A stretch of DNA of 14,393 bases from Desulfobacteraceae bacterium (GTDB lineage: Bacteria; Desulfobacterota; DSM-4660; Desulfatiglandales; Desulfatiglandaceae): assembly GCA_030642205.1 (NCBI GenBank), contig DAOWOF010000034.1:1-14393 (forward strand), written 5' to 3'. Positions 7,288-13,966 of the stretch are shown here, in pieces; the stretch's first letter is position 1, and the number at the start of each line of letters is the position of its first letter. Position numbers and translations under genes: made by a program. A model generated the notes under the pieces. The model searched no databases. It worked only from the letters and a program-made list of their open reading frames with translations, and had not been told where the DNA came from.

Positions 7288-8454
7288 ATGAATAATAGCG
7301 GGAATTTTCAAGGTGAACTGGATTTCATAAGCCTTGCAGATTTATTTCAGATCCTGGGGGAAAATAATTCTACAGGAGCATTGCTCCTTAAAAACGATTG
7401 TTTCCCCTATCAAGGTGTAATATATTTTGAGAAAGGAAATCCAGTCAACGCAACAAATGGTTCATTGCTTGGACTTAAAGCACTTTATAGCCTTTTTGGA
7501 TGGATAAAAGGCAAATTCGTTTTTGTTAAGGGCGAAAACAAAACATCTCACTTAATCAAACAAAACCGAATGCAAATAGTGTTAGATGCTCTAAGAATGC
7601 TTGATGATGGTTTGATTAATAAGTTTGGAGACTCATTATCGCATGGGGTTATTCCTATTAATGAAACAAATATCATAAAAGCGGAAAAAAAGACGATTAT
7701 TTATGACTCAGCAGTGGTTTATCAGCATATAATTGAGGAAGAAGAATTCCATAATGGAGATAAAATTGTCTCAGAGGGGTGCTATGGTAATTGGGTTTGG
7801 GTTAATTTGGGTGGAATCGTAAAGGTTACAAAAAAAACCTCCAAAGGCAATGTTATTATTGCCAATCTTAAAGAAGGCTGCTTTATAGGTTCACTGGCAG
7901 CTTTTTTACATGGAAATAATTGCCGTAGCGCCACTGTTACAGCCTTTGGAGAGGTGCATCTTGGGCTTTTGGATTCACAGCGACTCTCAGGTGAATATAC
8001 ATCATTATCTAAGGAATTCAAGGGGATCTTGCTGAGCTTATCCCGGAGATTAAGAGGTATTACTAATAGAGTAATAGATTTGCATCGGAAAAAATATATT
8101 CCGGATGGCTTTACAAAGGGGAAACAAATAATAATGAAAAAAGGGTCAAAGAATAAGGGCCTTTTTACAATCAAAGAAGGTAAAATTGATATTGTGGGGA
8201 GTACAAAAAAAGGGGACATTCCTTTATTAACTCTCGGGAGAAATGATACCTTTGGTTATTTTCCTTTCATGGATTTTGGTCATGAACCGGGGAATGTATT
8301 GGTGTTAGCTACTAAGGATATAAAAGCAGAACGAGTAAATGATAGACTTATTAAAGAGGAATATGCTCAACTTTCGGGAACTCTTAAAGGTTTGATTTCT
8401 AATGTTGGAACCTGTATTTGTAATACTACAAAACTGGCATATAAAGTGTTTTAA
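7288..8454 (+). CDS. DUF4388 (PatA N-terminal-like) protein with two cyclic-nucleotide-fold domains
   Basis: 388 residues, soluble. Residues 1-110 match the DUF4388/PatA N-terminal pattern: FQGELDFISLADLFQILGENNSTGALLL, then GVIYFEKGNPVNA and a KFVFV strand. Residues about 150-262 form a cyclic-nucleotide-binding-type beta roll (FHNGDKIVSEG, then GCFIGSLAAF and RSATVTAFGE). In its phosphate cassette the usual ligand-binding Glu after the Gly is Ser (G201-S202), while R213 is kept, so classical cAMP or cGMP binding is doubtful. Residues about 272-380 look like a second, more degenerate roll (KGKQIIMKKGSKNKGLFTIKEGKIDIV). There is no DNA-binding helix-turn-helix. Ribosome site AAGGGAG lies 7 bases before the ATG. 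The position 58 bp behind the GTPase gene suggests an operon and a role as GTPase effector or regulator (inference). Confidence 0.85.
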   Translation: MNNSGNFQGELDFISLADLFQILGENNSTGALLLKNDCFPYQGVIYFEKGNPVNATNGSLLGLKALYSLFGWIKGKFVFVKGENKTSHLIKQNRMQIVLDALRMLDDGLINKFGDSLSHGVIPINETNIIKAEKKTIIYDSAVVYQHIIEEEEFHNGDKIVSEGCYGNWVWVNLGGIVKVTKKTSKGNVIIANLKEGCFIGSLAAFLHGNNCRSATVTAFGEVHLGLLDSQRLSGEYTSLSKEFKGILLSLSRRLRGITNRVIDLHRKKYIPDGFTKGKQIIMKKGSKNKGLFTIKEGKIDIVGSTKKGDIPLLTLGRNDTFGYFPFMDFGHEPGNVLVLATKDIKAERVNDRLIKEEYAQLSGTLKGLISNVGTCICNTTKLAYKVF

Positions 8455-8485
8455 TCACAAAGTAAGGAGCTAGGACTTATCCAGT

Positions 8486-9001
8486 TTAACAATATATCGG
8501 ATTAATGTTTTTGCAAGTAATCTTTAAATTCTTCTTCAAGCGTATTGATCGTGGAACTATCTTTTTTCCAGGGCCAAATCGTTTAGAAAAATAAGATCCC
8601 AATTTATTAAATAGTTTTTGCCAGATCGGCTTTCCCCCTCCTTTAGCAACATCTTCAAGAAATGATTTTAGATCTGAAATTTTTTCTTTGGGCAGAAAAA
8701 ATGTAGCACCCATATTGATAGAAGTCTTTAATGATTCAGGCGAAAGGGCATGCGCTGTAAGCATTATTGTAGGGAATCCTCTGGACACGGAATCTTTAAG
8801 AAGCTCAAAACCATTAACACCCATAATATCCAGGATAACAAAGTCATAGGTGTAACTTAATAGATATTGAAGGGCTGTTTCATAATTGGTTGCCTTATGT
8901 ATAAGACATATATCCAATTCTTCCTCTATGGTTTCAATGATATCCTGTTCGTCATCAACCACTAGAATAACTTTGTCTTGTAATAGATTAGCTGAAGTCA
9001 A
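8486..9001 (-). CDS. Single-domain response regulator with frame-displaced C-terminal tail
   Basis: 171 residues. The receiver domain fills residues 10-120, with acidic pair D16-D17, phospho-acceptor D58 (FVILDIMG), T82 (LTAH) and K105 (LPKEK), so it should be phosphorylated by a histidine kinase not encoded here. It has no output domain; a basic linker with GKPIWQKLFNKLGSYFSKRFG follows. The start is TTG, supported by Shine-Dalgarno AAGGAGG 10 bases upstream (9018-9012) and a good promoter. Oddity: after FGPGKK (142-147) the frame reads a basic tail ending at 8486. The -1 frame from the same point instead reads DSSTINTLEEEFKDYLQKH and stops at 8502, a much more protein-like tail. The switch falls exactly at A_AAA_AAG (8567-8561). 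Either a base was lost from the A run, or ribosomes shift there. Confidence 0.88.
   Translation of the reverse strand: MTSANLLQDKVILVVDDEQDIIETIEEELDICLIHKATNYETALQYLLSYTYDFVILDIMGVNGFELLKDSVSRGFPTIMLTAHALSPESLKTSINMGATFFLPKEKISDLKSFLEDVAKGGGKPIWQKLFNKLGSYFSKRFGPGKKIVPRSIRLKKNLKITCKNINPIYC
8561..8567 (-). other. A_AAA_AAG slippery heptamer / frame-change site in the response regulator
   Basis: In the zero frame the codons are GGA AAA AAG, so the heptamer A_AAA_AAG (the dnaX and IS-type -1 shift sequence) is in the correct phase. A -1 slip would give a 166-residue product ending at 8502. I see no Shine-Dalgarno-like stimulator 10-14 bases upstream and no strong stem-loop just downstream, so a one-base deletion in the A run (mutation or sequencing error) is at least as likely. 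Confidence 0.5.
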
Positions 9002-9079
9002 TGCCTTGTTGCCTCCTTATGCGAGGTTTTCCCTGATTTTTCCTTAAAGCTAAAAAATCCATAATATAAGCATGCGCAC

Positions 9080-9108
9080 TATATAGCAGAGATTAGAATC
9101 AGGGTCAA
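9080..9108 (-). promoter_or_regulatory. Sigma-70 promoter of the response regulator gene
   Basis: On the - strand TTGACC (9108-9103) and TATATA (9085-9080) are separated by exactly 17 bases, 5 of 6 and 4 of 6 to consensus. Transcription would start near 9073, giving a leader of about 70 bases before the TTG start. An 8-bp direct repeat GGGTCAAA (9102-9109 and 9116-9123, + strand) overlaps the -35 box and could be an operator. Confidence 0.5.
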
Positions 9109-9128
9109 AAGAAATGGGTCAAAGACTC

Positions 9129-10703
9129 TTACTTTGAATCAGGCTGATGAGCTTCACGCAAGAGATCAACAACCGTTTTTACAGGGTTGAATGTAAAAAG
9201 AGGAACTTCCACAAAGATTGTATTCCAACGGGACATTGCTCCATTCCAAAGGCCAGGGTGCTCAAGAGCCTTTAGCTCTTTGCCATCTTTTGATTTAATT
9301 GAAATAAAGGCTGTATCAGGGTCTGAGTATTCCATTAAATTAAAAGGCCTTCCTGCATAGTCTCGTACTCCGCATACCAAATCAACAGGGTTAAAGTGAG
9401 TTGATTTCTCCCATATGGATTTTTGTTTGGAAGATGACATATCAACCTGGCTTGATTCTACTATCTGTGGAGTGATAGATTTATTCTGAGATTTTACCCA
9501 AAATGGCCCACCTCCAGACTCACCTTCATTTTTTACCATACCGCAAATCCTTAAGGGTCTATTGAAAAGTGAGATAAGAAATTGTCTTTTCCCCTCAATT
9601 GATAGCCTGAAAATCTTGTCTGGTGGAATAAATGATAGTTTTGCTTCGGCAAATTCAAATGCATTCTTGATTAATAACTCATCAGCTTGCTTTGTAAGTA
9701 ATCTTTCAATATAAAAAAACAATTCATTTTGAATCTCGATCAGATAAGCTCCAAAAGCCTTTTTATAAAAGAAAGTTTCTTTTTGAAATTTTGCATGTGC
9801 TACATTATCAATATTCTTTAAAAAAATAATATCGCCATGAAGGTCGTTTAGATTTTCCAAAAGGGCGCCATGCCCTCCGGGTCGAAAAATTAATCTACCT
9901 TCATGATCTCGCAATGGTCTGTTTTTCAAATCTACAGCTATAGTATCAGTTGAATGTTTTTGAATCGAAAGGGTTATCTTCTCTTTTGCTCCGGACTTCT
10001 GATAATACGGCAGGATAGATCTCAAATGACCTCTTATAGCCTGTTCATGGGCAGGTGAAATTGTAAAATGAATATTTAAGACGCCATCTTTATCTTTAGT
10101 ATATGCTTTGGCCTCTCTTAGATGCTCCGCGAATGCGGTGCAAAATTGATCTGAATATTGATGGAAAATAATTAATCCTTTTGGGATATAAGCGTAATTG
10201 AGACCTTTAGAAAAGAGTAGGTATTGTAGTATTTCTCCGGGTTGGTTATTTTCAATTGCGACCTTAATATCTAACCCATTTTCTGCCATTTTCTTTTTTA
10301 AGGCCTCATAAAAAGCAAAATGTTTTAAATTTTTTAGAAAGCTGGTTATAAACTGGGATTCCTGCGCATTGGCATTAGTTCCGGATCTTAGTGTATCATT
10401 ATCCTGATTATGAAGATTGTAAAAATGCAGCAACTCCTTGAACATCCGCGTGGCAGCTCCCGAAGCAGGCACAAATTTTATTGATCTCTCTGATAATGAC
10501 ATATCATCGTAGACATTTCTCAATCGGGACAAGTCTTTTTCGGCTAAAACTTGAATACCATCTCCTATTATACATGGTCGCTTTAGATCTAAGAAAGGTA
10601 TGCCATTTTCAAATTGTTCTAACTGGGATGTAATTGTCTTTAGCTTAATCCCCATATTTTCCATTTGATGGATATCGTTTGCATTGAAGATCGATTCAGA
10701 CAT
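9129..10703 (-). CDS. DUF4301 family protein, putative nucleotidyltransferase-like fold
   Basis: 524 residues, soluble, no signal peptide. The sequence matches what I know of DUF4301 proteins, found mainly in Bacteroidetes and deltaproteobacteria, which have no proven function. FVPASGAATRMFKELL (77-92) resembles the N-terminal G-x-G-T-R loop of sugar nucleotidyltransferases. LIFRPGGHGALLENLN (271-286) followed by LKNIDNVAH (295-303) resembles the PGGHG and N-x-DN motifs of UDP-sugar pyrophosphorylases. This suggests a nucleotide-sugar-type active site, but it is inference. The C-terminus contains PVDLVCGVRDYAGRPFNLMEY and then a conserved WNGAMSRWNTIFVEVP segment. The ATG at 10703 has no clear Shine-Dalgarno; starting at M14 would also be possible. 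Single gene, divergent from the FmdB-type gene. No hairpin terminator is seen after it; the promoter of the response regulator lies just downstream. Confidence 0.85.
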   Translation of the reverse strand: MSESIFNANDIHQMENMGIKLKTITSQLEQFENGIPFLDLKRPCIIGDGIQVLAEKDLSRLRNVYDDMSLSERSIKFVPASGAATRMFKELLHFYNLHNQDNDTLRSGTNANAQESQFITSFLKNLKHFAFYEALKKKMAENGLDIKVAIENNQPGEILQYLLFSKGLNYAYIPKGLIIFHQYSDQFCTAFAEHLREAKAYTKDKDGVLNIHFTISPAHEQAIRGHLRSILPYYQKSGAKEKITLSIQKHSTDTIAVDLKNRPLRDHEGRLIFRPGGHGALLENLNDLHGDIIFLKNIDNVAHAKFQKETFFYKKAFGAYLIEIQNELFFYIERLLTKQADELLIKNAFEFAEAKLSFIPPDKIFRLSIEGKRQFLISLFNRPLRICGMVKNEGESGGGPFWVKSQNKSITPQIVESSQVDMSSSKQKSIWEKSTHFNPVDLVCGVRDYAGRPFNLMEYSDPDTAFISIKSKDGKELKALEHPGLWNGAMSRWNTIFVEVPLFTFNPVKTVVDLLREAHQPDSK

Positions 10704-10843
10704 AATTTATTACTCATAATTAATTATTGATAAGCGAATATATTAAAAAAATATACTTTATAATACCAGGGTGGTTATACTTATCGCGCGAAAAATAGTA
10801 AGATCAGTTTGTAAAGCTATAATTTCGAAACAGTGGAGCTTAA

Positions 10844-10872
10844 TTGACTTTCATTCCAATTAGCATTATATT
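10844..10872 (+). promoter_or_regulatory. Sigma-70 promoter of the FmdB-type gene
   Basis: TTGACT (10844-10849), 17-base spacer, TATATT (10867-10872): each box matches 5 of 6 consensus bases at ideal spacing. The expected start is near 10879, giving a short leader of about 26 bases that contains the ribosome site AGGAG (10893-10897). This is the best promoter in the window. Confidence 0.65.
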
Positions 10873-10904
10873 GCGTTAATATTTGAAAAATTAGGAGTAG
10901 ACCA

Positions 10905-11150
10905 ATGCCAATATTTGAATTTAAATGTCTGGATTGTGAACATGTTTTTGAGAAATTGTTTATTAATTCAGATGAGGAGATTAATCTATTTTGCCCTGAA
11001 TGTAAATCCCAAACGCTCCAACGTGTGGTTAGTAGAACTAATTATGCTGTTGGTTGTGGAGCTAATGAAAAAAAAGCCGAGCTTACAACCAAAACATGTG
11101 GAGGGCAAAATCAGTGCATGACACTCAATTTGCCTGGCCATACAAGATAA
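10905..11150 (+). CDS. FmdB-family zinc ribbon protein
   Basis: 81 residues. It starts MPIFEFKCLDCEHVFEKL, the hallmark of the FmdB/CxxC_CXXC_SSSS family. C8-x2-C11 and C30-x2-C33 form the zinc ribbon, followed by VVSRTNYAVGCG. Three more cysteines (C51, C65, C71) in the tail, with CGGQNQC, are usual for the family. FmdB was named as a possible regulator of formamidase, but for most members the role is unknown; a small nucleic-acid or protein-binding ribbon is plausible. Shine-Dalgarno AGGAG lies 7 bases before the ATG and a strong promoter lies directly upstream, so it is transcribed on its own. No clear terminator follows. Confidence 0.93.
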   Translation: MPIFEFKCLDCEHVFEKLFINSDEEINLFCPECKSQTLQRVVSRTNYAVGCGANEKKAELTTKTCGGQNQCMTLNLPGHTR

Positions 11151-11274
11151 TTATTCCATAAATGCTTTTTAAGAAATTTATCATACCCCTCTTTAAAACA
11201 TTCTATGCTTGTATATTTTTTTAATCGAAAAAGTCAGGCTATGATTCCCCTGAATTTTTATTAAATATTGATGC

Positions 11275-11373
11275 ACTCGTAAAAAGTCCGTCAATAGATA
11301 AAAGACAGGCAAGTCCTGGCTTGGGGTAGGGGCGGGGCAACTCTCCCTCCCCCGCAGGATAAAAAGGCACGGA
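11275..11373. repeat. Dispersed G-rich repeat, copy 2
   Basis: The left end, ACTCGTAAAAAGTCCGTCAA (11275-11294), matches 18 of 20 bases of copy 1 at 5491-5510. The body is strikingly G/C-rich in an AT-rich setting: three GGGG runs lie in 15 bases near 11323-11337, and GCGGGG (11332-11337) pairs with CCCCGC (11350-11355) across 12 bases. The right boundary is approximate. It may be a REP/MITE-type element; an open frame across it on the - strand is taken as an artefact. Confidence 0.55.
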
Positions 11374-11397
11374 GTTATTTTTAACCCGGTTATTAAT

Positions 11398-11649
11398 ATG
11401 GTTCAAGATATAAAAAAGGATGAATATCAACTTACTGAAGATGATAGATTTAATATAATGCAAATTTTTTCGGAAGAAATTAGCCCTAAACTTAGGCGAA
11501 TGAATGCCAAGATCGGTACCCTTAATTGTAATTTTGCAGGGGATCAATATTCACATTGGAATCTTTTGTTTAAATCGAGGAGAAATGATTTTGTGATTGT
11601 AGATTTTGAGTATGATCCTGATTCGAATTATTTTGATCTGGGGAGTTAA
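11398..11649 (+). CDS. Small hypothetical protein
   Basis: 83 residues. I do not recognise it with certainty. The first part is charged and probably helical (DDRFNIMQIFSEEISPKLRRMN); the rest alternates like beta strands with aromatic residues (AGDQYSHWNLLFKS, then FVIVDFEYDPDSNYFDL), giving a compact acidic protein. This composition and the good hydrophobic pattern argue for a real gene, although no Shine-Dalgarno is visible before 11398. M21 at 11458 is an alternative start. It begins just right of the G-rich repeat and lies 68 bp before the Zn-ribbon/HEAT gene on the same strand, so it may be the first gene of that group. Confidence 0.6.
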   Translation: MVQDIKKDEYQLTEDDRFNIMQIFSEEISPKLRRMNAKIGTLNCNFAGDQYSHWNLLFKSRRNDFVIVDFEYDPDSNYFDLGS

Positions 11650-11717
11650 GCGCAAGACTGGATTGTGATGGTGATATTCAAAGTTAGCTTTGGGGTATTT
11701 AACGAGAACATAAGAAT

Positions 11718-12815
11718 ATGATTAAAGATAATTTTTTTGGAAGGGAATTTATAAAAAGGCCTCTTTGTCCATTCTGTGGAATTTTCATAGAAAGGCCAAT
11801 AGAATTAAAGAGCAACAGGCCTACCCAGATGCCGGTCGGTCGGTGTTCTTCCTGCGGGTCAGTATACGCGTGTGATATAACAGGGCATGATATTGGCTCT
11901 GCTTTGATCGAAGCCCTGATGTTTGGCTGTAATATGGATTGGGATTTAGCCTGGGATCTATTGCCTGATGAAGATTACTATCAAGAAATAGTTGAGAATT
12001 ATGATCCTGTCCATCATTTCATTGTGCCAAGAGGATATTTTGAAGGCAGGAGAATTCGTGGGGTTCTATATTTTATAAAATTTCATGAAGATGTCCTCGA
12101 AGTAACTGATGCTGGGGTTCAAAAAAAGATCAGTCAGGCGGCTTCTATTAAACAACAACCCAAAAAACAAACATCCAGCCAACCTTTATCAAAGAAAGAA
12201 GTTGAAACACTTGTAAATGAGTATAATGTGGATGCCATCATTAATGTGGCTGAAAGTGATAAAAAGATAATCAGACATTTGCAGAGGCTTCTTTATTCAG
12301 GGGATGATCAGTTTCGCCATCGGGCTGCGGATATTTTAGGGCAGGTATGCGCAATTATTGGGGACTCTGATCCTAAGAGTGTTGTAAAACTTATTCATGG
12401 TTTATTTTACTCCATTTCGGATACGGCAGCCGCTGGATGGGGGGCTTTTGAGACCATCGCTGAAATTATAAAACATAGAGCTGATCTGTTTGGCGCTTAT
12501 ATACCTCAGCTTTATCAGTTCCTGGCCGATGATTCCAGAAGGGCAAAAGCAATTCAGGCTCTGGGAAGCATAGCAGAAATAAGGCCTGACCTTATACGTA
12601 TGGTTACCTATCATTTTCATCCATATTTACTCGATTCTGATCCAAAATCATGTGGATATACAGTATGGTTGATGGGGAATTTAAAGGCATCCGAAATGAG
12701 GGAGGATATTGAAAAGCTGCTTAAAAATGGAGATAAAATAGAGATCTATGAGAAGGGAAGGTTGATCGAAAAAACAGTAGGCCAGGTTGCTCAAGAGGCC
12801 ATTGCAAAATTATGA
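11718..12815 (+). CDS. Zinc-ribbon plus HEAT-like repeat protein (DVU0298-like)
   Basis: 365 residues, soluble. A four-cysteine zinc ribbon opens the protein: C17-x2-C20 and C43-x2-C46 (RPLCPFCG, then GRCSSCGSVYACD). An alpha-helical segment rich in acidic and aromatic residues follows (70-135, MDWDLAWDLLPDEDYY), then a low-complexity Lys/Gln/Ser linker (140-160). Residues about 165-365 form a chain of amphipathic helices like HEAT repeats (RHRAADILGQVCAIIGD, RRAKAIQALGSIAEIRPD, TVWLMGNLKAS). From memory this resembles the group annotated as DVU0298 family in sulfate reducers; function unknown, unchecked. HEAT scaffolds usually bind proteins. The ribosome site is weak. Its last codon overlaps the start of the next gene (ATGA), which implies translational coupling. 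Confidence 0.82.
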   Translation: MIKDNFFGREFIKRPLCPFCGIFIERPIELKSNRPTQMPVGRCSSCGSVYACDITGHDIGSALIEALMFGCNMDWDLAWDLLPDEDYYQEIVENYDPVHHFIVPRGYFEGRRIRGVLYFIKFHEDVLEVTDAGVQKKISQAASIKQQPKKQTSSQPLSKKEVETLVNEYNVDAIINVAESDKKIIRHLQRLLYSGDDQFRHRAADILGQVCAIIGDSDPKSVVKLIHGLFYSISDTAAAGWGAFETIAEIIKHRADLFGAYIPQLYQFLADDSRRAKAIQALGSIAEIRPDLIRMVTYHFHPYLLDSDPKSCGYTVWLMGNLKASEMREDIEKLLKNGDKIEIYEKGRLIEKTVGQVAQEAIAKL

Positions 12816-13966
12816 TTATTCAATACATGTTATCCTCTCCTGAAGGGGATATAAAGCTAGGATCTGAGCAGCTGTCTCTGCCTCTTAAGCTTACACCTTC
12901 CAAGATACACCCTTTCATGACTTTAGGGGATTATTTTGAAGCCATTAAAGGAGCCCTCTTTAAGAATGATTCCATGCTAATAAATAATCTTTTAAAGACT
13001 CATCCTGAATCCTGTGACAAACCAGAAAACATCCTCAAAATTTTGGTTAAGACAGAGAAACATGGAGCCCTGTCTCATATAGCCAGTCTTGAAATATTTA
13101 CAGAGAATGATAATTTTAAATTTGCTGTTAGCACGGAACTTCCCACTAATAACAAATCATGGTTAACTCATGAATTTAGCTTGTTAAAAACCTTGAGAAA
13201 GGGTCTTCAACAACCATATCTTCCCCAACTTTTTACACTTGAAGAGGTCTTCTGCCATTCCGGCACAAATCAGCAAAAATTAATAATGCTTTTTAGCGAG
13301 TGGTTTGAGGACTATCATGAGTGGCATCTAGCTATTAATCCGGAAGATATGACAGGAATTTATCTCTGGGATCAAATAAGGGGACATTATTTTGTTTCCT
13401 TAGAAGAGGAATTCAAGATCATCAGACAAATATCTGAAATCCTGACTTTATACTATAATCCTTTTACTTATCACCAAATCTGTAATTGGCATCATGCCGC
13501 TGGTGACTTTGTGGTATCTTGCAGGAATGGTGGTGATGTTGATGTAAAGCTGACTACTATCAGATCTTATGAATCTATCATGCCTTTGATATCAGAAGAT
13601 GAGCCAGATCCGATAATTGCCGGAATCTATTTTTTTTTAAATCTAACTATCAAAATTCGGCTGGATAAGATAGATGGGGTTGGTGATCTTATATGGGCTG
13701 ATTCCTTTGTCATGGAAGCAGCTATTAAAGGTTTTTTTGATGCCCTGAATATTCTGGAGCAAGCAGGCCAGCCTTTTGCTAAAAACGCAAAAGAATTCCT
13801 TTTATTGCTGGAATCATTTGATAAAAATGAGCTTTTTCAACTATTGGAATCGCTTCTTCCATTATATCAACAGGAAGAAGACCCAAACGATTTTGATATG
13901 ATACAAAATAATTTATGGAGTCACGGAACCGAACTTTTTAAAATCATTCAAAATGTCCATTTATAA
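12812..13966 (+). CDS. Uncharacterised protein with faint kinase-like motifs
   Basis: 384 residues, soluble, no recognised domain. Its start overlaps the stop of the Zn-ribbon/HEAT gene by 4 bases (ATGA), so the two are coupled. Faint kinase-like order: a beta-rich segment (88-110, ASLEIFTENDNFKFAVST), a helix HEFSLLKTLRKG (120-131) like helix C, a hinge-like MLFSEWFEDYHEWHL (159-173), then NWHHAAGDFVV (225-235) followed by DVDVKLTTIRSY (242-253), recalling the catalytic and metal loops of phosphotransferases. No clear ATP lysine or DFG is seen, so it could be a divergent kinase, a pseudokinase or unrelated. The C-terminal third is helical. Its 3' end overlaps the convergent cysteine-cluster gene by 23 bp. 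Confidence 0.8.
   Translation: MIIQYMLSSPEGDIKLGSEQLSLPLKLTPSKIHPFMTLGDYFEAIKGALFKNDSMLINNLLKTHPESCDKPENILKILVKTEKHGALSHIASLEIFTENDNFKFAVSTELPTNNKSWLTHEFSLLKTLRKGLQQPYLPQLFTLEEVFCHSGTNQQKLIMLFSEWFEDYHEWHLAINPEDMTGIYLWDQIRGHYFVSLEEEFKIIRQISEILTLYYNPFTYHQICNWHHAAGDFVVSCRNGGDVDVKLTTIRSYESIMPLISEDEPDPIIAGIYFFLNLTIKIRLDKIDGVGDLIWADSFVMEAAIKGFFDALNILEQAGQPFAKNAKEFLLLLESFDKNELFQLLESLLPLYQQEEDPNDFDMIQNNLWSHGTELFKIIQNVHL

Noticed and set aside
7782..8219. 145-codon open frame antisense to the DUF4388 gene
   Set aside because: Antisense shadow of a well-supported coding region, without a ribosome site.
11239..11547. 102-codon open frame on the - strand
   Set aside because: It crosses the G-rich repeat and runs antisense to the better 83-residue gene; its proline-rich part is simply the repeat translated.
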